Shown here in pieces: positions 25,397 through 33,815 of a stretch of DNA of 64,000 bases; the stretch's first letter is position 1; each line of letters begins with the position of its first letter. The stretch comes from Luteolibacter ambystomatis (GTDB taxonomy: Bacteria; Verrucomicrobiota; Verrucomicrobiia; Verrucomicrobiales; Akkermansiaceae). The notes under the pieces were generated by a model, which worked only from the letters and a program-made list of their open reading frames with translations, was not told the DNA's origin and made no database searches. The stretch spans positions 1,488,001 through 1,552,000 of the forward strand of contig NZ_CP073100.1 of assembly GCF_018137965.1 (NCBI RefSeq). The letters run 5' to 3'. The position numbers and the translations under genes are program-made.

Positions 25397-26743
25397 TCAG
25401 AAGAAGGTGCGGAACCCGAAGAGGTAGGTCACCGCATCGGCGGTGCCATCGCCCGCGTTGGTGTTCAGCGTCTCATACTGGACACCGGCCTGGAATTTCA
25501 GGTTGTCGCCGCAGACGAGCCAGTTGAGGCCGCCGTAAACGGATTGGAGTTCGTCACCACGGCCGCTGTTGACGGCACCACCATCGGCGGCGCGGAAGTA
25601 ACGGCTGTTGCTGCGGATGCCCTGAGCCTGCTCGGAGGCGGCATACATGTACTGGCCGACGAGCTGGAGCTTGGCCGGGATGATCCAGTAGTAGGGGGTC
25701 ACAACCACGCCGCCGAAGGTGCCGCGGCGGTCATACTGGCCGGCGGTCTTGTGCTGGTCGATGTTGCCGTTGTCGCCGTAGAAGCCTTCCACATTGACGC
25801 CGGCGTTGGCGGCGAAGGTGTACTCCGCGGAGAGGGTGGTGGCCCACTTGTAGGGAAGCAGGTTGTCGTCCATGCCCGCGATGGCGTTGGTGGACTTGTT
25901 GGCGCCGTTGTAAAGGAACTCGAAGCCGAAGCGAAGATCTTCGGTAGCGGAGTAGATCACTTCGGCGTTGTACATCAACTCATCACCCCAGCCGCCGATG
26001 AACTCGTTGTTGCCACGGTTGCCGATGGAGTCGCCCACGTTCAGGTCGACGTTGCGGCCGTCCGAACTGTAGATGCCGACGGTGGCGTTCCAAGGGCCCT
26101 TCACGGCGTTGACGGCGAACCCGGTCGGACGGGCGCTGTCATAGAGCTTGTTGGAGATGGCGGATCGCTCGACGGTGAGGATCTCGTTGGAGGAGGTGCG
26201 GGCCTCGAGGCCACCGTGCCACTTGAAGCGGCCGTAGATGAGGTCGAGCTTGTCGAGTTGGTCGATCGAGAAAGCCTTTTTGGCGTCGAAGGAGATGGTG
26301 GCTTCGTCGAAGTCGGAGTATCCCCACTCCAGGTCGCGGTGGCCGGGGAGGACGCTGCCGTTGAAGCGCTGGTCTTCCACGAAGTTGGCGACGGCCTTGA
26401 GGGTGAAGTAGTTGAGGAAGCCAATCTTTGTGCCGAGGCGGAAGCGGCGGACATCGGTGTAGGCTTCGTTCCAGTCCTTGCCGTTGGTGCCGGAGCCATC
26501 CACGTAGGCGGCATTGTAGTGAAAACGGCCGAAGAAATTGACCTCGCTGAGGTAGGGGTTGCCAGCGTCCTTGTAAACCGTTCCGGGCTTGTTGGCGAGC
26601 CAGGAGCAGAAATTGAAGTCGGAGAACATGGAGTCTCCGCTGGAGGCGGGGGCCGTCTGGGCGGGCGGCTCGCCTGCGAAGGCGGCGGAAGAGAGGCCGC
26701 AAAGCAGGGCGGCGGTCTTCAGGGTCTTGGAATGGTGTTTCAT
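25397..26743 (-). CDS. Phosphate-selective porin, OprP/OprO-like
   Basis: 448 residues from the ATG at 26743, which begins a signal peptide (MKHHSKTLKTAALLCGLSSA, then AAFAG). The remainder is beta-barrel, with DLIYGRFKWHGGLEARTSS, RRFRLGTKIGF and the end FGFRTFF. Such porins form anion channels for phosphate or polyphosphate. It is divergent from pstS, and its promoter region carries 11-bp-phased TGTCAC half-sites, consistent with induction by phosphate starvation. Confidence 0.85.
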   Translation of the reverse strand: MKHHSKTLKTAALLCGLSSAAFAGEPPAQTAPASSGDSMFSDFNFCSWLANKPGTVYKDAGNPYLSEVNFFGRFHYNAAYVDGSGTNGKDWNEAYTDVRRFRLGTKIGFLNYFTLKAVANFVEDQRFNGSVLPGHRDLEWGYSDFDEATISFDAKKAFSIDQLDKLDLIYGRFKWHGGLEARTSSNEILTVERSAISNKLYDSARPTGFAVNAVKGPWNATVGIYSSDGRNVDLNVGDSIGNRGNNEFIGGWGDELMYNAEVIYSATEDLRFGFEFLYNGANKSTNAIAGMDDNLLPYKWATTLSAEYTFAANAGVNVEGFYGDNGNIDQHKTAGQYDRRGTFGGVVVTPYYWIIPAKLQLVGQYMYAASEQAQGIRSNSRYFRAADGGAVNSGRGDELQSVYGGLNWLVCGDNLKFQAGVQYETLNTNAGDGTADAVTYLFGFRTFF

Positions 26744-26804
26744 GGATGGTCGGTCTGTCACGACGGGATGAAGCGCCGGGACGGGCGGAGTTCACGCGAC
26801 GAAC

Positions 26805-26844
26805 CCGTCACATGGGGAGTGTTGGTTTGTGACGATGCTGTCAC
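26805..26844 (-). promoter_or_regulatory. Candidate Pho box cluster of the porin gene
   Basis: Half-sites CCGTCAC (26805), TTGTGAC (26827) and CTGTCAC (26838) sit 22 and 11 bp apart. The last two form a 7-4-7 unit that is also an inverted repeat (TGTGAC-N6-GTCACA). CTGTCAC and the 11-bp phase are those of enterobacterial PhoB boxes. The unit is 84 bases from the porin ATG. Confidence 0.65.
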
Positions 26845-26939
26845 ATGGCCCGGATCCCCACGGGAAACCTCTTGGAGGTTGCTCCTGCAAGGAATCCGGA
26901 GAAAGTCGCCCCTGCATGTCGGATGAACCGGGGTTTCCA

Positions 26940-26957
26940 AAGTGACGACTTTGTCAC
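26940..26957 (+). promoter_or_regulatory. Candidate Pho box of pstS
   Basis: AAGTGAC, GACT, TTGTCAC: the same 7-4-7 architecture as the unit on the porin side, 86 bases before the pstS ATG. Fourteen of 18 positions match the unit at 26827-26844. Confidence 0.65.
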
Positions 26958-27042
26958 ACGGCATCCATCGACGTTTCGACCTCCAAACGGGCATCCATCC
27001 GACGTGCGCCGCCTGCGGCGTGCGAAATCCACACACCTAGTC

Positions 27043-27855
27043 ATGAGAACCACCATCCGCACCACCATCGGCCTCCTCGCCGGCGTCATCCTCTCCGCCA
27101 CTGCTGGCGCGCAGACCATCAGCCTGAAGGGCTCCGACACCCTCGGTGCCAAGCTCGTTCCGCAGTGGGCCGAAAGCTTCAAGTCCAAGCACTCCGGCGT
27201 GAAGTTCGAAATCGCCGCCGAAGGTTCCTCCACGGCTTTCCCGGCGCTCGCCAACGGCACCGCCCACATCGGCATGTCCTCCCGCAAGGCCAAGCCGGAT
27301 GAAATCACCGCCGCCCGCGCGAAGGGCATCAAGCTGAATGAAGTGGAAGCCTGCCACGACATGATCGTGGTGATCACCAACAAGGCGAATCCGATCAAGG
27401 CCCTCACCAAGGATCAGGTCGCCAAGATCTTCACCGGCCAGGTGAAGGACTGGAGCGAAGTCGGCGGAACCCCCGGCCCGATCTCCATCTACACCCGTAA
27501 CACCTCCTCCGGCACCTACAAGGACTGGCAGACGCTCGCCATGGGCGGCCGCAACTATCCTGCCAGCTCCCAGAAGATGGCTGGCAACGAGCAGATCGCC
27601 CAGGAAGTCGCCAAGAACAAGAACGGCATCGGTTATGTCGGCCTCGCCTACTCGAAGGCTTCCGGCGTGAACGACGTCACCATCGAAGGTGTGCAGCCGG
27701 TTGCCGCCAACGCGACCAAGTATGCCTACTCCCGCGTGTGCTACCTCTACGTCCCGGAAAACGCCGATGCCCTGACCAAGGAGTTCATCGAGTTCGCCAA
27801 GGGCAAAGAAGGCCAGAGCATCGCCACCCGCGTCGGTTTCGTTCCGGCTCATTGA
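27043..27855 (+). CDS. pstS: Phosphate ABC transporter substrate-binding protein
   Basis: Periplasmic phosphate receptor of the high-affinity Pst system. 270 residues with a signal peptide (1-23, ending TAGAQ). The mature part begins TISLKGSDTLGAKLVPQWAE and has the phosphate-contact segments EGSSTAFPAL, MSSRKAKPDE and TRNTSSGTYKDW. The ATG at 27043 was chosen because only it gives an export signal; the frame stays open for 66 codons upstream. A hairpin after the gene probably lowers transcription into pstC. Confidence 0.94.
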   Translation: MRTTIRTTIGLLAGVILSATAGAQTISLKGSDTLGAKLVPQWAESFKSKHSGVKFEIAAEGSSTAFPALANGTAHIGMSSRKAKPDEITAARAKGIKLNEVEACHDMIVVITNKANPIKALTKDQVAKIFTGQVKDWSEVGGTPGPISIYTRNTSSGTYKDWQTLAMGGRNYPASSQKMAGNEQIAQEVAKNKNGIGYVGLAYSKASGVNDVTIEGVQPVAANATKYAYSRVCYLYVPENADALTKEFIEFAKGKEGQSIATRVGFVPAH

Positions 27856-27888
27856 TCGGCTCGGAGCACCCGCTCCCGTCCATTTCCA

Positions 27889-27925
27889 AATCCCGGCGGA
27901 GACTGATCCGCCGGGATTGCCTTTT
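27889..27925 (+). terminator. Partial terminator/attenuator between pstS and pstC
   Basis: Perfect 12-bp stem AATCCCGGCGGA with TCCGCCGGGATT and a 6-base loop, followed by GCCTTTTCC. The short T stretch suggests incomplete termination, giving more PstS than membrane components. Confidence 0.75.
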
Positions 27926-27963
27926 CCTCTTCCGTTAGCCACGTTTGCCCGCCCATACCGAGC

Positions 27964-29949
27964 ATGTCGGAGCCCAAGCCAAGTCCAGTCCCCGCCGGTC
28001 ATCCCTTCCGTTTCAAGGGCCGCAGTACCGAAGGTCTGATCAAGGCGTTTTTCGGCGGTAACGCCGCGCTGACGATCATCATTCTGATTCTCATCATCGT
28101 TTTCCTCCTGCGCGAGGGCATCGGGTTCTTCCCGAAGTACCGCCAGGAGCTCCAGGTCTATCGCCATTCGGGCCTCGAATTCGTCGATATCGCCCGCAAG
28201 GACCTGACCGCGCAGGAGCAGATGGTTTCGCTCCTGAACCGCGCTTACTACGCGCAGATCAATGCCGCCTGCCGCAAGGAGATGCTCCGCTCGCAGGAGG
28301 CTACCGCGATCTCGAACTACGTTGGCGAGGCGATCACGCCCGCGCGCGACGCACTCCTGCGCATCAATGCCCCCGCCGACACCGAACCCGCCCCTGAAGG
28401 TGAGGGCACCGGTGAAAAGGCACCTGCCAAGCCCGCCCCGCCTGCGGAACTGCTGGCGAAACTCTCCGCCAAGTATCAGTCCCAGCTTCAGGACGCCTTG
28501 GCTGGCAAGGCAGGTGAAGGCCTGCCGAAGACCCCGCACCTGACCTCCGCGGAGGTAGCCGGACTACTGGAGCAGCTCAGGAACCGCGATCCTCTGTCGA
28601 AGGATGATCCGCAGTTCGTCGCGGATCTTCAGGCCGCCGTCGCCTCCAAGCAGGCTGAGGCCGCCGGTCCCTATGTGGCTTTCCGTGAAAGTATCAACGC
28701 CTTCCAGGATTCCTCGTCCGCGATGGACGGTCTGGTTTCCGAAATCTCCGAAACGGTGAAAGCCACCCGCGAGGCGGCCACGCTGAACGAGATTGAAACC
28801 GAGAAGCGGGACACGCTGCTGGCTGCCGCCGCCAAGGCGAAGGACCCGGCCGCACGCGCCCAACTCGAAAACGAGGCTACCGCGGCCGTGACCACTCCGC
28901 CGGTGGACTTCAAGAGCTCGCTGGAGCCGGTGATGGCGCGCATGCCGGAATTCAAGGAGGCGAACGCGGCGATGAGCAATGGACTGAACGAAGTCCTGCA
29001 GAAACTGCCGCAGTTGTCCGACGACAAGGCCGCCCGCTATCTCTCGGCCTTTCGCAAGGCTGCTCCGGAACTCGCCAGAGAAACCGCCGATACCATGCCC
29101 AAGCTCCAGGCTTGGAACGGTGATGAAAAGGTCGGTATGGGCAGTACGATCTGGGGGTTCGTCACCGGTCGTGACTGGATTACAGGTGGCGGTTGGCAGG
29201 ACTTTTACGGCATCGTGCCGCTGTTCGCGGGTTCGCTGATGATTTCCTTGATCGCTCTCGCTCTCGCCATCCCGCTCGGTGTCGGCGCGGCGATCTACAC
29301 CAACCAGCTTGCTGGTCCGCGCCAGCAGAAATTCGTGAAGCCGACCATCGAGTTCCTCCAGGCGATTCCCTCTGTGGTGCTTGGCTTCGTCGGCATCGCG
29401 GTGCTTGGCACCTGGCTTCAGGAAACCTCGATGCATGACTCGCTGTCATGGATCCCGGGATTCCCGATCCAGCAGCGTCTGAACATGTTCACCGCCGGAT
29501 GCCTTTTGGGCCTGATGGCGATCCCGACGATCTTCACGCTCTCCGAGGATGCGATCAACAACGTGCCATCGGCCTTCTCCGAAGCGTCCGATGCGCTCGG
29601 TGCCTCCAAGCTGCAAACCATCTTCCGCGTCACTGTTCCGGCGGCGATCTCCGGCATCCTCGCAGCGGTGCTGCTGGGCCTCGGCCGCGTGATCGGTGAG
29701 ACGATGGTGGTGCTGCTGGTGGCGGGCAACCGCATCCAGATCCCGGATTTCACCGAAGGACTCGGCACCTTCTTCCAACCGGCGCACACACTCACCGGCA
29801 TCATCGCCCAGGAACTCGGCGAGGTGCCCTTCGGCAGCGTCCACTACCGCGCCCTCTTCGTCGTGGGCATCCTGCTTTTCCTGATCGTCCTGCTGATCAA
29901 CTGGAGCGCCCAGCGCCTCCTGAAGCGCTTCCGCATCGGCCACCACTGA
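27964..29949 (+). CDS. pstC: Phosphate ABC transporter permease PstC with a very large periplasmic insert
   Basis: 661 residues, about twice the usual 300. Residues 30-52 form the first membrane helix. Residues about 55-395 are a hydrophilic, Ala/Glu/Lys-rich and largely helical insert facing the periplasm, with an acidic Pro-rich patch at 138-160. The normal PstC core then resumes at about 410 (FYGIVPLFAGSLMISLIALA). The ABC-permease EAA-like loop is SEASDALGASKLQTIFRVTV. It forms the channel with PstA. The insert is described among the findings. Confidence 0.93.
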   Translation: MSEPKPSPVPAGHPFRFKGRSTEGLIKAFFGGNAALTIIILILIIVFLLREGIGFFPKYRQELQVYRHSGLEFVDIARKDLTAQEQMVSLLNRAYYAQINAACRKEMLRSQEATAISNYVGEAITPARDALLRINAPADTEPAPEGEGTGEKAPAKPAPPAELLAKLSAKYQSQLQDALAGKAGEGLPKTPHLTSAEVAGLLEQLRNRDPLSKDDPQFVADLQAAVASKQAEAAGPYVAFRESINAFQDSSSAMDGLVSEISETVKATREAATLNEIETEKRDTLLAAAAKAKDPAARAQLENEATAAVTTPPVDFKSSLEPVMARMPEFKEANAAMSNGLNEVLQKLPQLSDDKAARYLSAFRKAAPELARETADTMPKLQAWNGDEKVGMGSTIWGFVTGRDWITGGGWQDFYGIVPLFAGSLMISLIALALAIPLGVGAAIYTNQLAGPRQQKFVKPTIEFLQAIPSVVLGFVGIAVLGTWLQETSMHDSLSWIPGFPIQQRLNMFTAGCLLGLMAIPTIFTLSEDAINNVPSAFSEASDALGASKLQTIFRVTVPAAISGILAAVLLGLGRVIGETMVVLLVAGNRIQIPDFTEGLGTFFQPAHTLTGIIAQELGEVPFGSVHYRALFVVGILLFLIVLLINWSAQRLLKRFRIGHH

Positions 29950-29956
29950 TCCTTCG

Positions 29957-31078
29957 ATGAAAAATCCCGAACAACTCATCCGCCGCGGCGTCCACCGCAA
30001 CGGTATCGCCGAAGGACTCGTGAAGTCGTTCCTCGGCGGGATCACCTGGGCGATCATCGCGATCGCGCTGCTGATCTTCGGCCGCATGATTGTCGATGGC
30101 GCACCGGTCTTTTTCAAGAAAGAGGCTCCTTTCGTCGATATCGCGTTCCTGACCCACAAGACCGAGACGCTGCACGTCTTCGATGACGCGGAGGGCAACC
30201 GCCACCAGCTTCCGGCCTCCGAATTCCACCGCTGGACCGCCGAGAAGGGAGAAAGCGCGGTCTTCAACGAGCAGACCTTCGCCTACTCCGGTGGCGGTAT
30301 CGCCGGTCCGATCGTCGGCACGGCATTGCTGACATTGCTGAGCGTGGCGCTCGCGCTGTTTTTCGGCGTGTGTGCGGCGATCTATCTTAGTGAATATGCG
30401 AAGCAGGGCCGTTTCATCAGTTGGGTGCGCCTTGCGATCCTGAACCTCGCGGGTGTTCCTTCCATCGTCTTCGGCCTGTTCGGCTTCGCGGTGTTCGTGT
30501 TGGCCGCGCCGATCTTCACGGATACTCCATCCGAGCGCACGCTGTTGGCGATCCCGCTGGGCTTCACCCACATCAGCTTCGAAGGCTGGGGTTCCTCGCT
30601 CATCGCCGGTGCTGCGACTCTGGCGTGCATGATCCTGCCGGTCATCATCACCGCCTCCGAGGAATCTCTCAAGGCGGTGCCACAGGGTTTTCGCGAGGCC
30701 TCGCTGGCCATCGGCGCGACCCGTTGGCACACCATCCGCAAGTGCGTGCTGCCCTACGCGCTGCCGGGCATCCTGACTTCCTCGGTACTCTCGCTCGCGC
30801 GTGCCGCCGGTGAAACCGCTCCGATCATGTTCACCGCGGCGGTGGCAGCGAAGGATGACCTCCCCTGGGAAGGCATCAAGAGTCCGCTCGCGGTATTTTC
30901 CGGACAGGTTCAGGCACTGCCGTATCACATCTACACCCTGGCCGCGCGTATCCCCACCTCGGAATACACGGAGCGCGCGCAGTTCGGCTCGGTGTTCGTG
31001 TTCCTCCTCATGATCTTCCTGTTCTCGGCGGTTTCCGTCGTGCTTCGCAACCGCGTCCGTTCGAAACTCAAATGGTAA
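29957..31078 (+). CDS. pstA: Phosphate ABC transporter permease PstA
   Basis: 373 residues. The first membrane helix (about 27-47) is followed by a periplasmic segment of about 65 residues, then five more helices from about residue 115. The EAA loop is [20 protein letters not shown], and [16 protein letters not shown] is typical of PstA. Seven bases separate it from pstC, and it overlaps pstB by seven bases. Confidence 0.95.
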   Translation: MKNPEQLIRRGVHRNGIAEGLVKSFLGGITWAIIAIALLIFGRMIVDGAPVFFKKEAPFVDIAFLTHKTETLHVFDDAEGNRHQLPASEFHRWTAEKGESAVFNEQTFAYSGGGIAGPIVGTALLTLLSVALALFFGVCAAIYLSEYAKQGRFISWVRLAILNLAGVPSIVFGLFGFAVFVLAAPIFTDTPSERTLLAIPLGFTHISFEGWGSSLIAGAATLACMILPVIITASEESLKAVPQGFREASLAIGATRWHTIRKCVLPYALPGILTSSVLSLARAAGETAPIMFTAAVAAKDDLPWEGIKSPLAVFSGQVQALPYHIYTLAARIPTSEYTERAQFGSVFVFLLMIFLFSAVSVVLRNRVRSKLKW

Positions 31079-31863
31079 GCGATCTTTCTCCAGACCAGAC
31101 CGCAGCGGTTCCCGCCATCGAGATCGAGAATCTCCGCTTCAGCTACGGCACGAAGCAGGTTCTCCACGACATCAATCTCTCGATTCCGGCCGGCCAGATC
31201 ACCGCCTTCATCGGACCCTCCGGCTGCGGCAAGTCCACGCTGCTGCGCTGCCTGAACCGCATCAACGACCGCATCCCGTCCGCGGCAATCACCGGTGGCG
31301 CCATCCGCGTCGGCGGCATTGACATCTCCCGTACGGATCTCGACCTCCAGATGCTGCGCCGCAAGGTGGGTATGGTGTTCCAGAAGTGGAATCCGTTCCC
31401 GAAATCGATCTACGATAACATCGCCTACGGCCTCCGCATCCATGGCGAGAAGAGCCGCAGCACGATCGATGATACCGTGGAGCACTGCCTCAGGGTGGTG
31501 GCGCTGTGGGACGATGTGAAGGATCGCCTCAAACAGAGCGCTTTCGGTCTCTCCGGCGGCCAGCAGCAGCGCCTGTGCATCGCCCGCACCATCGCGGTGA
31601 AGCCGGACATCATCCTCATGGACGAGCCCTGCTCGGCACTCGACCCGCTTTCCACCCTCAAGGTGGAGGAACTGCTGCTGGAGATGAAGAAGGACTACAC
31701 GATCGTGATCGTGACGCACAACCTGGCCCAGGCCAGCCGTTGCTCGGACAAGACCGCGTTTTTCTACCTCGGCGAACTGATCGAGTATGGCGAAACCAGC
31801 CAGATATTCCAAACGCCAAAGGTGCCGCGCACCGAGTCCTACATCAGCGGCGGTTTCGGTTGA
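31072..31863 (+). CDS. pstB: Phosphate ABC transporter ATP-binding protein
   Basis: 263 residues. Walker [10 protein letters not shown] is at 48-56, the Q-loop Gln near 104 ([10 protein letters not shown]), the signature LSGGQQQR at 160-167 and Walker [13 protein letters not shown] at 181-192, followed by the switch His in [10 protein letters not shown]. It powers the PstCA channel. It is the last gene of the operon. No phoU follows; the next gene is convergent after two bases, and phoB, phoR and phoU are not in the window. Confidence 0.96.
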   Translation: MVSDLSPDQTAAVPAIEIENLRFSYGTKQVLHDINLSIPAGQITAFIGPSGCGKSTLLRCLNRINDRIPSAAITGGAIRVGGIDISRTDLDLQMLRRKVGMVFQKWNPFPKSIYDNIAYGLRIHGEKSRSTIDDTVEHCLRVVALWDDVKDRLKQSAFGLSGGQQQRLCIARTIAVKPDIILMDEPCSALDPLSTLKVEELLLEMKKDYTIVIVTHNLAQASRCSDKTAFFYLGELIEYGETSQIFQTPKVPRTESYISGGFG

Positions 31864-31865
31864 TC

Positions 31866-32762
31866 TTATTTGGATCGCTGGGAGATGCGGTATTCCGAGG
31901 GTCTCCAGCCGATCCACTTCTTGAAGGTGTTCGAGAAACTGAAGGAGCTCTCGAATCCCACGGCGTGCGCGATCGTCTCGACCTTGTCATCGGTCGCGCA
32001 CAGCAGCAGGCGGGCGCGTTGCAGACGCAGGAAAGTCAGGTGTTGCATCGGGCTGCGCCCGATTTCCTTGCGGCAGATCCGGCGCAGATGTTCCTCGCTC
32101 ACGCAGGCGATGGCACTCAGTTCTCCGAGCGTCCAGGGCCTTCCCAGGTCAGCCTCCACGCGCTGCCACAGCCGCCATAGCCGGCTGTCCGGCTGATGAG
32201 GCTGGGCGAAGCGGATGACGTGATGATGGACCAGTTCGCTCCAGTGGTGGAGTGCCGCCAGGCTGCGTTCGCCGGAGGCTTCGGCATGAAGTCCCTCCAC
32301 CGCTGCTTTCAATGTTCGCGGATCCTGCGAGCCGGTGAGAGGTGAGACGGAGGAGACGATGGGAGCCGCCTCCCGCGATTCGCGATAGCGCACCCAGGCG
32401 AAGTGCCAGGGTTTGCCCGCCACGCATTTCAGCGAGTTCATCACAAAGGGCGGCAGCAGGCATGTCTGACCGGCCTTGATGCGCTTCCATCCACCGTCCG
32501 CGAGGACCTCGCCTTCGCCCTCGAAGCACGACAGCAGGAAGGTGCCGGATTGTTCAAAGCGGGTGACTTGGAAAGGAGGCTCCGCCAGCATGATGCCGGC
32601 ATGGGAGATGTGGTGTTGCGTCAGCAGATCACAGACCGCCCCTTTCTGAAGCCAGCCGCGCATGTCGCTCGGATCGGCGCGGACCACGACATAGCGCGTC
32701 TTGCCACCGAGGATCTGGATGTCGCGGGGAGTGCCCTCGGTGTTTGGATCGGCGGACGCCAT
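31866..32762 (-). CDS. AraC-family transcriptional regulator
   Basis: 298 residues from the ATG at 32762 (an upstream extension is possible but unlike the family). The N-terminal cupin sensor is at about 15-150 (GEGEVLADGGWKRIKAGQTC). The C-terminal double helix-turn-helix is at about 195-293 (CVSEEHLRRICRKEIGRSPM and VGFESSFSFSNTFKKWIGWR). It is divergent from the TIM-barrel/Tm-1-like/Dabb/cytochrome gene chain, which it probably controls in response to a small ligand, likely a sugar or aromatic. Confidence 0.9.
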   Translation of the reverse strand: MASADPNTEGTPRDIQILGGKTRYVVVRADPSDMRGWLQKGAVCDLLTQHHISHAGIMLAEPPFQVTRFEQSGTFLLSCFEGEGEVLADGGWKRIKAGQTCLLPPFVMNSLKCVAGKPWHFAWVRYRESREAAPIVSSVSPLTGSQDPRTLKAAVEGLHAEASGERSLAALHHWSELVHHHVIRFAQPHQPDSRLWRLWQRVEADLGRPWTLGELSAIACVSEEHLRRICRKEIGRSPMQHLTFLRLQRARLLLCATDDKVETIAHAVGFESSFSFSNTFKKWIGWRPSEYRISQRSK

Positions 32763-32868
32763 GGGGTCAGGAGAGGAGAAAACGGGATTCCGGGAGAGGT
32801 AATAACACGCCGGTTGGCTCTCAAGGTCAAAAAGTTGATTTCCAATATCCAAATGTGCGGTGTTGATG

Positions 32869-32890
32869 ACGGTTTCATGCTAGAAACCGT
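32869..32890. promoter_or_regulatory. Inverted repeat between the AraC gene and the TIM-barrel gene
   Basis: Perfect 8-bp arms ACGGTTTC and GAAACCGT with a 6-base spacer, 47 bases before the TIM-barrel ATG. It is a candidate operator for the AraC protein or another dimeric regulator. Confidence 0.5.
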
Positions 32891-32936
32891 GTGGTTGACT
32901 GCGAATCTGTCAGTCACCACCCAGCCTCCCATTATC

Positions 32937-33806
32937 ATGCCCAATCCCTGGACCGGAACCGGAAATCCCTACACTCGCACCGAGGTGCTTGAACGCCTTC
33001 ACGACACCCTCTCCAAAGGGCAGCCCATCATTGCCGCTGGAGCGGGCACCGGCATCAGCGCGAAGTTCATCGAGAAAGGGGGCGCGGATCTCATCATCGT
33101 CTATAACAGCGGCCGCTTCCGCATGGCGGGGCACGGTTCCACCGCGGGCCTGATGGCCTATGGCGACGCGAATGCCGTGGCCATGGAAATCGGCGAGTAC
33201 GAGGTGCTGCCTGTGGTCGAGGAGATCCCGGTGATCTGCGGCGTGCATGCCACCGATCCGCGCCGCCGCATGTGGCACTGGCTCGGCAAGGTGAAGGACA
33301 TGGGTTTCAGCGGCGTGAACAATTTCCCGACCCACAGCATCGTCGACGGCAAGTTCCGCCAGATTCTCGAGGAAACGGGGATGAGCGTGAAGAAGGAGTT
33401 CGAAATGGTCGCCCTCGCACGGCGGATGGATCTTTTCAGCATCGTCTATGTCGATTCACAGGAGGAGGCGAAATCGATGGCGGAGGCCGGCGCGGATGTG
33501 ATCATCGCACACGTGGGCACCACCATTGGCGGCTCGATCGGGGTGGTCGATGCGACGATCTCGCTGGATGATGCGGCGAAGCGAACCCAGGCCATCATCG
33601 ATGCGGCAAAGAGCGTCCGCAATGATCTGATTTTCCTGAGCCACGGCGGCCCGATCAACACTCCGGCCGATGCCGCCTATATCAACGAGCACACGGATTG
33701 CGTGGGCTTTGTCGGCGCATCGAGCCTCGAGCGCATGGCAGTCGAGTATTCGCTGACCGCGCTGACGCGTGAGTTCAAGGCCATTCCGGTGAAACGGACC
33801 CACTGA
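32937..33806 (+). CDS. PEP-hydrolase-family TIM-barrel protein (equivalent to the C-terminal half of Tm-1)
   Basis: 289 residues from the ATG at 32937. The PF09370-type signatures are plain: QPIIAAGAGTGISAKFIEKG, ADLIIVYNSGRFRMAGHGS, PVICGVHATDP and IIAHVGTTIGGSIGV. The family is a phosphoenolpyruvate-mutase-like TIM barrel with no firmly proven reaction that I know of. It is followed after nine bases by a Tm-1-like ATP-binding protein. The two together match the domain content of the tomato antiviral protein Tm-1, in reversed order. The long open frame upstream (from 32403) lies antisense to the AraC gene and is not used. Confidence 0.9.
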   Translation: MPNPWTGTGNPYTRTEVLERLHDTLSKGQPIIAAGAGTGISAKFIEKGGADLIIVYNSGRFRMAGHGSTAGLMAYGDANAVAMEIGEYEVLPVVEEIPVICGVHATDPRRRMWHWLGKVKDMGFSGVNNFPTHSIVDGKFRQILEETGMSVKKEFEMVALARRMDLFSIVYVDSQEEAKSMAEAGADVIIAHVGTTIGGSIGVVDATISLDDAAKRTQAIIDAAKSVRNDLIFLSHGGPINTPADAAYINEHTDCVGFVGASSLERMAVEYSLTALTREFKAIPVKRTH

Positions 33807-33815
33807 TCATTTCCC

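Noticed and set aside
27037-28539. Minus-strand open frame of 500 codons
   Set aside because: Antisense to pstS and the pstC insert. I considered whether the pstC insert might itself be an artefact, but the pstC frame is continuous and its ends fit the permease.
32403-32936. Upstream extension of the TIM-barrel frame
   Set aside because: Runs antisense through the AraC gene and the intergenic operator region; the family begins near the chosen ATG.
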